From positions 310,001-374,000 of the forward strand of contig NZ_JAGSYI010000004.1 in assembly GCF_025685625.1 (NCBI RefSeq): a DNA stretch of 64,000 nucleotides, in the 5' to 3' direction. Shown here one piece after another: positions 45,924 through 54,267 of this stretch. Made by a program: the position numbers and the translations under genes. The DNA comes from Acidicapsa acidisoli. GTDB lineage: Bacteria > Acidobacteriota > Terriglobia > Terriglobales > Acidobacteriaceae. The notes beneath the pieces are model-generated. The model was not told the origin of the DNA, made no database searches, and saw nothing but the letters and a program-made list of their open reading frames with translations. Position 1 is the first letter of the stretch, and each line of letters starts with the position of its first letter.

Positions 45924-47630
45924 TTAAGCTTCGCGCCGCCGGCGCTGATGCGTTGAAGGTATATGCAGGTCTTCGCGGTACTTGGCGACCGTGCGGCGGG
46001 TGACCTGAATTCCCTTCCCTTGCAGCATCGCAGCCAGTTGATCATCCGTCAGCGGATGCCGGGCGTCCTCTTCTTCGATCAGCTTGCGCACCATGCGCTT
46101 CAACACAACCAGCGGCGTGTCCGCGCCCTCCGGCCCATTCGCACCCTCCGAAAAGAAGGCGCGCAACTCGATCACGCCCTGCGGAGTATGCGCGTACTTG
46201 TTCGCCACTGCGCGGCTGACGGTCGAAGGATGGACGCCGATCTCTTCCGCGACTTCCTTGATCATCATGGGGCGCAAAGCCTCGATACCGATATCGAGGA
46301 ACTCCTGCTGCCTGCGGACAATCACCTCGCAGGTGCGGAGAATCGTGCTCTTGCGCTGGGCGATGTTGCGCATCAACTGCATCGCGGAGCGGAATCGTTC
46401 CTTGACGTAATCCTTGACTTCCTTGTCCGTGCCATCGGCTACCAGCATGCGGCGGTAGCGCTGGCTCAGACGGAGCGTAGGCATATCCTCTTCGTTCATG
46501 GCCACAACCCAGGTATCGCCGCGCTTGACGAAAGCCACATCGGGCTCGATCAGATGGGCCTGCTCGCGGTTATATCGTCGGCCAGGGCGAGGATCGAGCG
46601 TGCGGATCAGATCCACCGCGGAGCTGACTTCGGGCACCGGGCGGCCGGCAGCGCGCGAAATCTCCTTGAGATCGCGCTTTTGCAGCAGCGAAAGATGATG
46701 CTGAACGATGAGCTTGGCCGTATCGAAGGTATGCCGACGATCGTCGAGGGCCGCTTCCGCCTCCGCGTGCAGGCTTTGCTGCGGACTCAATTCCAAGTTA
46801 TCGTCGGAATCCATATCAGCCGGACCGTTCGGTTCCGCGAAGTGACCATTCGAGTTCAAGGTGGACTCGAATGCCGTTTCAGAGCTCGCGGGAGACGGAT
46901 GCACCTCCCACGCCATCTCCTCAACATCGCGGCGCGGCTCCTCATAGGGATGCCGGGCAAAGACCATTTCCATCTCATGCAACTGGGCATCGAGCTGGAT
47001 GCGCAGACAGTCTCGCAGGTCGAGGGCGCCGACGCCGGCGGGGTCGAGATGCTGAATGACCTCGAGCGCGTCGCGCATCCGCGTCAGGGAAGATTCCAGC
47101 GTATCCTCAGCACCGGCGAAGATCTCGGCCAACTCCTCTAGCGTCGCAGACAGATAGCCGTTCTCGTCCAGGTTACCGATGAGGAACTCGGCTGCTTCGA
47201 CCAACTGCTGAGTCAGGCTCATCGAGCCCAGTTGCCAAAGCAGATGATCGGCCAGCGTCGTTGGCTGAGAGAGGAAATGCTCAAAGGATGGCTTGTCGGA
47301 CTCTTCAAACTCCTGCGTGGTGCGAAAACCCGGGTCCAGATACTCCTGAAAGTAGGAGCCAAAATCGATTTCCTCAAAGGGATCCTTGGGCGTTACAGGC
47401 GTCTCTTCGACGACACGGTCGCGCATCGCCTCGCGCCCGCCGATTTCATCCAGCGTCGGTACTGTCTCGTCAATCTCCTCAAGAACCGGATTCTCCACCA
47501 TTTCGGCGTTGATCATCTCGGTCAGTTCCAGCTTGTTCAACGCCAGAACGCTCACCATCTGCATGAGACCCGGAGTGAGGATCTGGCGTTGCGATACCTT
47601 CAGATTCAGTCGCGGTTGCAACAGCGGCAT
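45924..47630 (-). CDS. rpoN: RNA polymerase sigma-54 factor RpoN
   Basis: A 568-residue sigma-54. The Gln-rich activator-binding region I is at the N-terminus (NLKVSQRQILTPGLMQM), the core-binding region is in the middle, a HTH (VAEEIGVHPSTVSRAVANK) follows, and the RpoN box RRTVAKYREDL is near the C-terminus. A long acidic insert between regions I and III (about 215-290) makes it longer than the 480-residue norm. It is downstream of lptB, as in many Gram-negative bacteria, and pairs functionally with the NtrC-type regulator at 25.4 kb. Confidence 0.96.
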   Translation of the reverse strand: MPLLQPRLNLKVSQRQILTPGLMQMVSVLALNKLELTEMINAEMVENPVLEEIDETVPTLDEIGGREAMRDRVVEETPVTPKDPFEEIDFGSYFQEYLDPGFRTTQEFEESDKPSFEHFLSQPTTLADHLLWQLGSMSLTQQLVEAAEFLIGNLDENGYLSATLEELAEIFAGAEDTLESSLTRMRDALEVIQHLDPAGVGALDLRDCLRIQLDAQLHEMEMVFARHPYEEPRRDVEEMAWEVHPSPASSETAFESTLNSNGHFAEPNGPADMDSDDNLELSPQQSLHAEAEAALDDRRHTFDTAKLIVQHHLSLLQKRDLKEISRAAGRPVPEVSSAVDLIRTLDPRPGRRYNREQAHLIEPDVAFVKRGDTWVVAMNEEDMPTLRLSQRYRRMLVADGTDKEVKDYVKERFRSAMQLMRNIAQRKSTILRTCEVIVRRQQEFLDIGIEALRPMMIKEVAEEIGVHPSTVSRAVANKYAHTPQGVIELRAFFSEGANGPEGADTPLVVLKRMVRKLIEEEDARHPLTDDQLAAMLQGKGIQVTRRTVAKYREDLHIPSTHQRRRREA

Positions 47631-47910
47631 AGTGAACTTCCTGCTCTGTTATTCCTCCCCAAGTGTAAATCTCCGGCCCTGCACATGAGGAGGAAGTTGC
47701 TTTGGTTCAGGCATTGCGTACCGGAATGGGCAAGAGCCGTTCCGGGAAAAATTGCCTTCGATCTATTCACCAAAATCGGTAAGCAAGAGTCGTTCGAATT
47801 CATCCATATTGAAATGCCCTGCATTCAAGCGTGCAAGTCTGAACCGGGGCCACAAATTGTTGCCGCTCATTGATACTGGTTTGACGCGACAACCCAAATT
47901 TAGAGTCACC

Positions 47911-48645
47911 CTAATCCAACGAGAATCCCTCTCCCAGGTACACCCGGCGAACCTCCGGGTCATTACCCAGTTGGTGAGGCGTTCCCGTTCGAAATATCTT
48001 CCCCTCGGCGATAATATACGCCCGATCGGTGACCGAGAGCGTCTCGCGCACATTGTGATCGGTAATGAGAATGCCGATACCACTTGATTTCAGATCAAAA
48101 ATGATCTTCTGCAAATCGAGTACGGCAATCGGGTCGATGCCGCTGAACGGCTCATCCAGCAGCAGAAAACTGGGCTGGATGCAGAGGCAGCGCGCAATCT
48201 CCACGCGCCGCCGCTCGCCGCCCGACAGCGCGTACCCCTTCGTGGTGCGGATGTGTCGCAGATTCAACTGCTGGATCAGGCGCTCGGTACGAATCCGCCG
48301 CTCCTGCTCGGAGATCGGCTGCGCTTCGAGCACGCCCATGATGTTGTCTTCGACCGTAAGTTTGCGAAAAACCGACGGCTCCTGCGGCAGGTAGCTGATT
48401 CCGTGATTGCGCGCGCGAAGGTACATCGGAACGCGTGTGATCTCGGCGTCATCGACCATCACGCGTCCGGACTCCGGCACAACCAGGCCGACAATCATGT
48501 AAAAGCTCGTGGTCTTGCCCGCGCCGTTGGGGCCAAGCAGTCCAACGACTTCTCCCCGCGAAATGCTCAGGTTGACGTCGCGAACGACTTGGCGGCCGCC
48601 GTAGGATTTGCCGATTCCCTCGGCGCTGAGTGTCTGCATTCCCAT
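47911..48645 (-). CDS. lptB: Lipopolysaccharide export ATPase LptB
   Basis: A 244-residue ABC ATPase powering LPS extraction from the inner membrane with LptF/LptG. Walker A is GPNGAGKT (38-45), the signature LSGGERRR (140-147), Walker B FLLLDEP (160-166), and the Q-loop/coupling region [19 protein letters not shown] is LptB-specific. It follows the LptC/LptA-type gene by 26 bases and precedes rpoN by 280 bases, all on the same strand. The 280-base gap before rpoN shows no gene, and rpoN has its own ribosome site AGGAAG. Confidence 0.95.
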   Translation of the reverse strand: MGMQTLSAEGIGKSYGGRQVVRDVNLSISRGEVVGLLGPNGAGKTTSFYMIVGLVVPESGRVMVDDAEITRVPMYLRARNHGISYLPQEPSVFRKLTVEDNIMGVLEAQPISEQERRIRTERLIQQLNLRHIRTTKGYALSGGERRRVEIARCLCIQPSFLLLDEPFSGIDPIAVLDLQKIIFDLKSSGIGILITDHNVRETLSVTDRAYIIAEGKIFRTGTPHQLGNDPEVRRVYLGEGFSLD

Positions 48646-48671
48646 CCAATGGTTCTGGTGAACGGCCCGGG

Positions 48672-51509
48672 CTACTTCTTTGACCGTGTTTCGGTTTCCG
48701 TTTTGCCACCGTCGCCCTGAACGGTGACTCTGCCATCGCGGCTATGGTAAATCAACGCGCTTCCCGTGACTGAGCCCTGAGCCTGATCCGTAATACGCGG
48801 CGGAACGCTGCTGGTGCCGGTCAGAGTGAAGGTGTCGGCCTCGCTGAGATAGACGAGCTTTTCTCCCGTTCCTCTGCGTTCCGGCCAATCGACGGTAACG
48901 TGGCCGCGAGCTGTAAGCCGGTCAACAGAGGTATTGGACGTACTCGATTTTGACGCGCTGGAAGGATTGGTCGTGCTCGCTGGTCTTGCAGGAACTCCTG
49001 CCTGCGGATTGACCGAACCGCCGCGCATTCCCGCCGGAAGCAGGTGCACTTCCGTCTCCTGCGAGACAATCGTGGCCGTACCGCCGGTTCCAGTCGTCTC
49101 CGCTGTAACCGAACCGACCGAGCCGCTATGGAACAGCGCCAGCCGCTCACCTTCCGAGTAGTGCAGGTCTCCGCTGCGTACGCGGATGACAGAGGACGAA
49201 TCCTTGCCGTCTTTCGAGCCGGGTTTCCGGGACTCGATTCCAGATTCGGCCTTTGCTGTGTTCGACTTGGCAGAGTTTGACGCTCCATTGGCCGCCACAG
49301 GCGCAGGTGCATTGCTGACCAGGACGGTTCGCACCGGGTTCGCCGGACCGTTGGCCTCGGCGGTCAGGGTTTGCTTCAGGCGATTGAGGATGATCACCGG
49401 AGCAATAATCGAATTCACCGACTGCCACAGCCGCGGCTGGCTCGCGCTCTGGCCGTTAGCCGGCCCGCGGAAGATCACTTCCTGCGTCAACTGGTGCAGC
49501 TCGGCCTCGGCAGCCACGGCATGAACCGGGCCGTTTCCACCCGCACCGGAATCACCGCCAAGCAGCGAGGCACCCGGCATCGACGGCTGGGACGCTGGCG
49601 AACCGGGCCCCGCCGCTCCGCCGGTTCCAGCACCAACCCAGCTTGCCCGCACATCGCCGTGCGCAAACGCGTCTTCTGTCGCGCGGGAAAAGTCGATCCG
49701 ATCTGCCGTCATATCGAGCGCGCCGTCGCGAACGCGGGGAGCACCGGTCAGGTGCAACACCTCGCTCTGACCGTCGTAATCTGCCCGGCTGGCCGTGGCG
49801 CGCAAACTGGAAGGCGCTCCGGAACTCTGCCCGGAAGCCGCACCGGAATTCGCGCCTGTCCGGTTCGGCGGGGGATCCTGCGTAAGAACCACATGTCCCA
49901 CCTCAACAATGGACGCAATGTTCGAGCCCTCAGAGCTTCCCTTCGGCTTTGAAGACAGAGTTCCGGCTTTTCCCGCCGCCTCGGGAGCGGTGACAAAGTG
50001 CACATCCAACTGGTCCGCGCTGCTCGCCTGGTGGACGCCCGCGGCTGTCCGCTCCTCAAAACTTGCATGGCCGGTGCCCTGCATCCTCGACAACTCTCCG
50101 CCGGAGACGAGCTCTGCCACCACAGTGTCGGCGGACAGCTTCGATGGCGTTACCACACCATCGCTGGTCGTTTCCGAGGTCAGAACCACTCCGCCGAATC
50201 CGTGAATCGTGCGCGGCTCAACGTGTCCCTGCTCCTTTGTTTGCGCTGAGCCTTGCTTCGCTGAGCCCAGGTCTGTCACCACCGGCACAAAGGCGACATC
50301 CGCGGTCTGGGACTTCCAGTTGCGCCGCACCTGCGCCGGCCCGCCCTTTGCTGTCTCCACCTCTTGCTGACTGCTGAAGAGAACACCCTGTTCCATATGC
50401 GCCAGGCTGAGCTGTCCTTCCTTGTCGAAGGTCAGCTTAGCCACAGGGGACGAACCCTGAACCTGCCGGTTTGGCTCGTTCATTGCAAGCCGCGCCCCAC
50501 CCTGCAACAGACCATGACGTGGATGATTGTTTTCGTCGAATTCAAGCGTGCCCACGGGAGCCGTGACGTGGCCTCCGGTCTGTGTCTGAAGGTCCACACC
50601 GCCCGAGCCGTCGAGCTGGATCACTGACCCATCCTCGCGAAAGTGAATCAACGCATTCGCGGTCTGCGCCGTGCCGCCGGTATATTCGGCCTTTGCCTGT
50701 GTTAACTGGCAAAGCATCTGACTGTGCTCAAACTCAGCGTGTCCCGCATGAACGGTAACCGGCCCACCGCCACTCTGGGCTTTGCCTCGCTGCACATGCA
50801 GCTCAACGGCATGATCGAGAATGAGCTGGCCCTTGCCGGAATCATAGGTGGCTCCGATTGAGTTGCCATTCCCCTGACTCAGGGCAAAGTCGACACGCTG
50901 TGTCGTTGTTGCCACGCCAGTCTTCTGGTAAAAGGTCAGGCCGCTCGTCTTGACGTGGATTTCGTTATCCGTAATCCCGTTCGAAACTGAGGCAAACCCC
51001 GAATTGGGCGTAGAAGTCTCCCGAGCGACGTTACCGACATCCGGTTTCGGTTTCGGACCGCCCGGCTTCAGTTTCGTGATCGCCGGCTTCACGTTGGGCC
51101 GCATCATCGTTATCTCAACCGCACCAGCGGCGGTGGCGACGCCTGCACTCGGGTCGTACTGAAACTCCCCGCCTGAAATCGTGTCTGCGCGATTGCCATC
51201 GTCTCCGTAAAGATCGATCTTCACATCATGCAGCAAAGTGTTTCCGCCGCTCTTCATGGTGACGGCGCGGGCTGCGTGAATCTTGAAAATTGTTTTGCCT
51301 TTGCGGGTCTGCGTGTAATTGACGCCGTCTGCCTGCTGCTCGATGTTGATCCCGAGACGGCTTGGCAGATCCTTGTTGAGAAAACGACGTGTCCACTGGC
51401 CCGCTGCGAGAAAGATCACAATCGCAGTCACCAGCAAGCCGCCGCCAATCAACACCAGCGTACGCAGGCGCTCGATCGTAAACCGCGGCCGGGGGATGGT
51501 CAGACGCAT
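48672..51509 (-). CDS. Giant LptC/LptA-type LPS transport protein
   Basis: About 945 residues from the ATG at 51509 (the frame opens at 51536). One N-terminal membrane helix ([20 protein letters not shown]) and an LptC-like jellyroll with [20 protein letters not shown] are followed by a long run of OstA/LptA-like beta repeats, including [20 protein letters not shown] near the C-terminus, with low-complexity Gly/Ser/Pro linkers. LptC and LptA are normally separate proteins of about 190 residues, so this looks like a fused, extended periplasmic bridge for lipopolysaccharide. Next-door lptB supports this. Confidence 0.82.
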   Translation of the reverse strand: MRLTIPRPRFTIERLRTLVLIGGGLLVTAIVIFLAAGQWTRRFLNKDLPSRLGINIEQQADGVNYTQTRKGKTIFKIHAARAVTMKSGGNTLLHDVKIDLYGDDGNRADTISGGEFQYDPSAGVATAAGAVEITMMRPNVKPAITKLKPGGPKPKPDVGNVARETSTPNSGFASVSNGITDNEIHVKTSGLTFYQKTGVATTTQRVDFALSQGNGNSIGATYDSGKGQLILDHAVELHVQRGKAQSGGGPVTVHAGHAEFEHSQMLCQLTQAKAEYTGGTAQTANALIHFREDGSVIQLDGSGGVDLQTQTGGHVTAPVGTLEFDENNHPRHGLLQGGARLAMNEPNRQVQGSSPVAKLTFDKEGQLSLAHMEQGVLFSSQQEVETAKGGPAQVRRNWKSQTADVAFVPVVTDLGSAKQGSAQTKEQGHVEPRTIHGFGGVVLTSETTSDGVVTPSKLSADTVVAELVSGGELSRMQGTGHASFEERTAAGVHQASSADQLDVHFVTAPEAAGKAGTLSSKPKGSSEGSNIASIVEVGHVVLTQDPPPNRTGANSGAASGQSSGAPSSLRATASRADYDGQSEVLHLTGAPRVRDGALDMTADRIDFSRATEDAFAHGDVRASWVGAGTGGAAGPGSPASQPSMPGASLLGGDSGAGGNGPVHAVAAEAELHQLTQEVIFRGPANGQSASQPRLWQSVNSIIAPVIILNRLKQTLTAEANGPANPVRTVLVSNAPAPVAANGASNSAKSNTAKAESGIESRKPGSKDGKDSSSVIRVRSGDLHYSEGERLALFHSGSVGSVTAETTGTGGTATIVSQETEVHLLPAGMRGGSVNPQAGVPARPASTTNPSSASKSSTSNTSVDRLTARGHVTVDWPERRGTGEKLVYLSEADTFTLTGTSSVPPRITDQAQGSVTGSALIYHSRDGRVTVQGDGGKTETETRSKK

Positions 51510-51603
51510 TCTGTGGCTCGCTTCACGGCTGCGCATCGGCTGCGACGCGTCAAATAAGGAGCTGCTGCCAGCTGGAAAATCGAGAGATCGGGGAAGGATG
51601 GCA

Positions 51604-52215
51604 TCATTGCAGCCGGTTCAGCCGGGCAACCAGCCGGGCCGCGAGGCTCTCGCCCAGTTCGGACCACATCAGCCGCGCCGCAGCCTCGGATTCCTTTTCG
51701 ACGGAGTTGGTCAGATCGATCAACTGGCGAATGTTCTCCTCGATGCATCGGATCGCCTCTGGAGTCAGCGCCACATCCTCCTGTAGAAATGGCGCATCGC
51801 TGCCAAAGTCGATGCGGATGTGCCCCTCCTGCTCGTAAGCGCCGTCGTCAAACTCCGGGCCGAACCCGATTACGCGGACGAGGCGCGGAGTACGCACCCA
51901 GTTGGGATTCGGCCCGGAATTCGGCTCCGGCTCCCATAGTGTCCAGCCGATCTGAAATTCATAGGCGTAGTCGGGATGCAGCAGTTCCAGGGCCTCGTTG
52001 ACGGCGTATTCGATCTGCGCCCCGTGCTCGCCGAGACCGTATATCTCCTGAAAAGCCGCCGCTTCCCGCCAGTTGACGGGCCACGCTGTAGCGGAGAAAA
52101 CACCGGGCTCGCCGCCATGGGCCGCAAACTGCCGGAGGATAACAACCAGCTTGTCGTCCAGCTCAGCGAGGCGGAACTGCGGGTACCAAAGACTTAATGA
52201 GAAAGCATCAGACAT
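51604..52215 (-). CDS. Hypothetical conserved protein
   Basis: A 203-residue soluble protein of a family I do not recognise. It has no signal peptide or membrane segment, is acidic and rich in aromatic residues (WPVNWREAAAFQEIYGLGEH, FQIGWTLWEPEPNSGPNPNW), and ends in a helical stretch with acidic residues. It lies 95 bases upstream of the LptC/LptA-type gene on the same strand and could be in the same transcript, but its role cannot be inferred. Confidence 0.6.
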   Translation of the reverse strand: MSDAFSLSLWYPQFRLAELDDKLVVILRQFAAHGGEPGVFSATAWPVNWREAAAFQEIYGLGEHGAQIEYAVNEALELLHPDYAYEFQIGWTLWEPEPNSGPNPNWVRTPRLVRVIGFGPEFDDGAYEQEGHIRIDFGSDAPFLQEDVALTPEAIRCIEENIRQLIDLTNSVEKESEAAARLMWSELGESLAARLVARLNRLQ

Positions 52216-52364
52216 TGTTATGATTTTAGACGCTCAAATCAGCCTGAGGGTTCAACAGGATCAAGCACTTTCCGTCGGCCGGAAAATTGCTCGTACGCCG
52301 ATAAATCGGGCCCATGGACAGACATCTTTAGACTCGGCCCAGACTTGGATAAACTCAGCTTGAC

Positions 52365-53438
52365 ATGCTCTTTCCTATGCTTGAAACCCGCTCCATTCTC
52401 GCGCGAGCCGCTCTCTGCGCCACCCTCGCAGCATTCGCCTCCTTCGCGTTTCCCGCAAAAGCCGCACCAGCAGACGGTCGGCAGCAGTTCGCCGCGTTAG
52501 GCGAGTGCAAGCTCGACAGCGGCCAGCAGATCAAAGACTGCCGGCTGGGTTACCGCACCTGGGGACATCTCAACGCCGGCAGCTCGAACGCCGTGCTCTT
52601 CCCTACCTGGTTTACCGGAACCAGCGGGCAGATCGCGGGAAATATCGGAGCCGGCAAGCTTGTCGATCCGGCCAGATACTTTGTCATCGCGGTCGACGCC
52701 CTCGGCGACGGCGTTTCCTCATCGCCCTCGAACAGCAAGAGCCAGCCACGGATGCAGTTTCCAGCCTTTACCACCCGCGACATGGTGCGCGCCGAGTACC
52801 GACTGGCCACGGAAACGCTGCACCTCAAGCACCTGCACGCCGTCATGGGCATCTCCATGGGCGGAATGCAAACCTTTGAATGGATGGTCGATTATCCGGA
52901 CTTCATGGATCTCGCGATCCCGATCGTCGGTTCTACTCGCCTCACCTCCTATGATCTGCTCCTCTGGCACAGCGAAGAAGACGCCGTCCGCGCCGACCCG
53001 GGCTGGCACGCAGGCAATTACGAGAAAAGCCCGGCGATGCCTCAGGTAGCAATCCTGCACGAGATGAATGTCAGCACACCCAGCTACTACGCCCGCGAAG
53101 TAAGCCGCGCAGCATTCGCAGAGCGTTACAAGAGCTACGGCGCTTCCGGCGCAAGCGAGTTCGACGCCAATGACCGTATCTACCAGCTGGAAGCGATGAT
53201 CCGCCACGATATCGCCCGAGGCGGCAGCATGGAAGAAGTGGCCAGGCGCGTGCACGCCAAAGTGCTGGTTGTGCCCTCCCAGCAGGATCATATGGTCAAC
53301 CCCGGCCCGGCGCTCGAATTCGCCAAACTGCTCGGAGCAAAGGTCTTCCTGCTCACATCAGACTGCGGCCACCAGGCCCCCGGCTGCGAAGCCGACAAGC
53401 TCAATCCCGCAGTCGGCGCGTTCCTGGACGGTAAATAA
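52365..53438 (+). CDS. Exported MetX-like alpha/beta hydrolase
   Basis: A 357-residue alpha/beta-hydrolase of the homoserine O-acetyltransferase-like group. The nucleophile Ser164 is in MGISMGGMQTFEW, followed by Asp308 (PSQQDHMVNP) and His336 (TSDCGHQAPG). GHLNAGSSNAVLFPTWFTGT resembles the MetX oxyanion region. Unlike MetX it has an N-terminal signal peptide (CATLAAFASFAFPAKAA), so it works outside the cytoplasm and is unlikely to serve methionine synthesis. Substrate is unknown. Confidence 0.85.
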   Translation: MLFPMLETRSILARAALCATLAAFASFAFPAKAAPADGRQQFAALGECKLDSGQQIKDCRLGYRTWGHLNAGSSNAVLFPTWFTGTSGQIAGNIGAGKLVDPARYFVIAVDALGDGVSSSPSNSKSQPRMQFPAFTTRDMVRAEYRLATETLHLKHLHAVMGISMGGMQTFEWMVDYPDFMDLAIPIVGSTRLTSYDLLLWHSEEDAVRADPGWHAGNYEKSPAMPQVAILHEMNVSTPSYYAREVSRAAFAERYKSYGASGASEFDANDRIYQLEAMIRHDIARGGSMEEVARRVHAKVLVVPSQQDHMVNPGPALEFAKLLGAKVFLLTSDCGHQAPGCEADKLNPAVGAFLDGK

Positions 53439-53522
53439 GTGAGTCTCCGCTAAACCAAGCTCCATTTAGATGCATTTAGACAACTTTCGTGCGATTCTTG
53501 TTAATTGAATCATTTTTAAGGT

Positions 53523-53558
53523 TTGGCACAGGAGACGAATACGCGCATAATATTCTCA
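53523..53558 (+). promoter_or_regulatory. vapBC promoter predicting a leaderless transcript
   Basis: TTGGCA (53523-53528) and CATAAT (53546-53551) are separated by 17 bases. Transcription should begin about 53558, the A of the antitoxin ATG. A GGAG at 53531 would lie upstream of the transcript and far from the ATG, so it is unlikely to be a ribosome site. Two CATTTAGA copies ten bases apart (53463-53470, 53473-53480) lie further upstream. Confidence 0.55.
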
Positions 53559-53782
53559 TGCGAACTACCGTCAAACTCGACGCTGAGGCCAGCGAGATTA
53601 TCCAGCTTTACGCAGACAGCCGCGCAATCTCCGTAAGCAAAGCCATCTCGGAACTGGTTCTCCAGGCAGTCCAACCGAAGATGCGAATCAAGTACATTGA
53701 CGGCATTCCGGTTTTCGACATTCCGCAGGGTAGAACGATCACGGATGAAGAGGTACGTCGACTCGTTGCGGAGGAGATTTGA
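53558..53782 (+). CDS. Ribbon-helix-helix antitoxin (VapB-like)
   Basis: A 74-residue protein counted from the ATG at 53558. MRTTVKLDAEASEIIQLYAD with SVSKAISELVLQAV is a ribbon-helix-helix DNA-binding domain; the remaining C-terminal segment (FDIPQGRTITDEEVRRLVAE) would wrap the toxin. It should neutralise the PIN-domain protein encoded next and repress its own promoter. The stop overlaps the toxin start by four bases (TTGA). Confidence 0.82.
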   Translation: MRTTVKLDAEASEIIQLYADSRAISVSKAISELVLQAVQPKMRIKYIDGIPVFDIPQGRTITDEEVRRLVAEEI

Positions 53783-54213
53783 CACCCTTTCTGCTTGACA
53801 TCAACGTCCTGCTCGGAATCGCATGGCAGGACCAGCAATCGCATACAACGGTTTTTCCATGGTTCAAAAGCACTGGACGGCAAAACTTCGCAACCTGCGC
53901 CATCTCCCAATCAGGCTTTGTACGAATCAGCTCAAGCGTCCAGTTCAGGCCTAATCCTGTGTCGATCAAGGAAGCATTCCAAGCGTTGACTACGCTGATT
54001 GAAATGCCAGGGCACACCTTCTGGCCAATAGACATTGGAATTCTGGAAGCGACCGCATCCTTTGCAGACAAGCTGTTTGGGCCACTCCAGTTAACCGATG
54101 CGTATCTACTCGGCCTCGCAATCACGAACGGCGGAACACTTGTCACGAGAGATCGGGCGATTCCACAGCTTGCCGGGAAAGCCTTCGCCAAGCATGTCCT
54201 GCTGCTCAAATAG
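53779..54213 (+). CDS. vapC: PIN-domain ribonuclease toxin VapC
   Basis: A 144-residue PIN-domain protein starting at TTG. The acidic residues expected for metal binding are seen in LLDINVLLGIAW (Asp7), FPWFKS with nearby His/Glu, LTDAYLLGLA (a second Asp) and LVTRDRAIPQL (a third Asp). VapC toxins cut tRNA or rRNA and stop growth when the antitoxin is lost. GAGGAGAT ahead of the start gives a strong ribosome site inside the antitoxin gene. Confidence 0.87.
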   Translation: MTPFLLDINVLLGIAWQDQQSHTTVFPWFKSTGRQNFATCAISQSGFVRISSSVQFRPNPVSIKEAFQALTTLIEMPGHTFWPIDIGILEATASFADKLFGPLQLTDAYLLGLAITNGGTLVTRDRAIPQLAGKAFAKHVLLLK

Positions 54214-54234
54214 CAAATTCCCAGGACCCTTGAT

Positions 54235-54267
54235 GGACTTCAGCCGACGACAATCTCGCTGAAGTCC
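54235..54267. repeat. Perfect hairpin across the glyS stop codon
   Basis: GGACTTCAGC (54235-54244) pairs perfectly with GCTGAAGTCC (54258-54267) across 13 bases. The glyS stop codon (54240-54242) lies in one arm, and vapC ends 21 bases away on the other side. No T-tract follows on either strand, so it may protect mRNA ends rather than terminate. Confidence 0.45.

Noticed and set aside
45963-47141. Plus-strand frame of 392 codons
   Set aside because: It is antisense to rpoN, which has its full set of motifs.
47631-47910. A gene between lptB and rpoN
   Set aside because: Only short frames without ribosome sites or recognisable domains are found; treated as rpoN leader.
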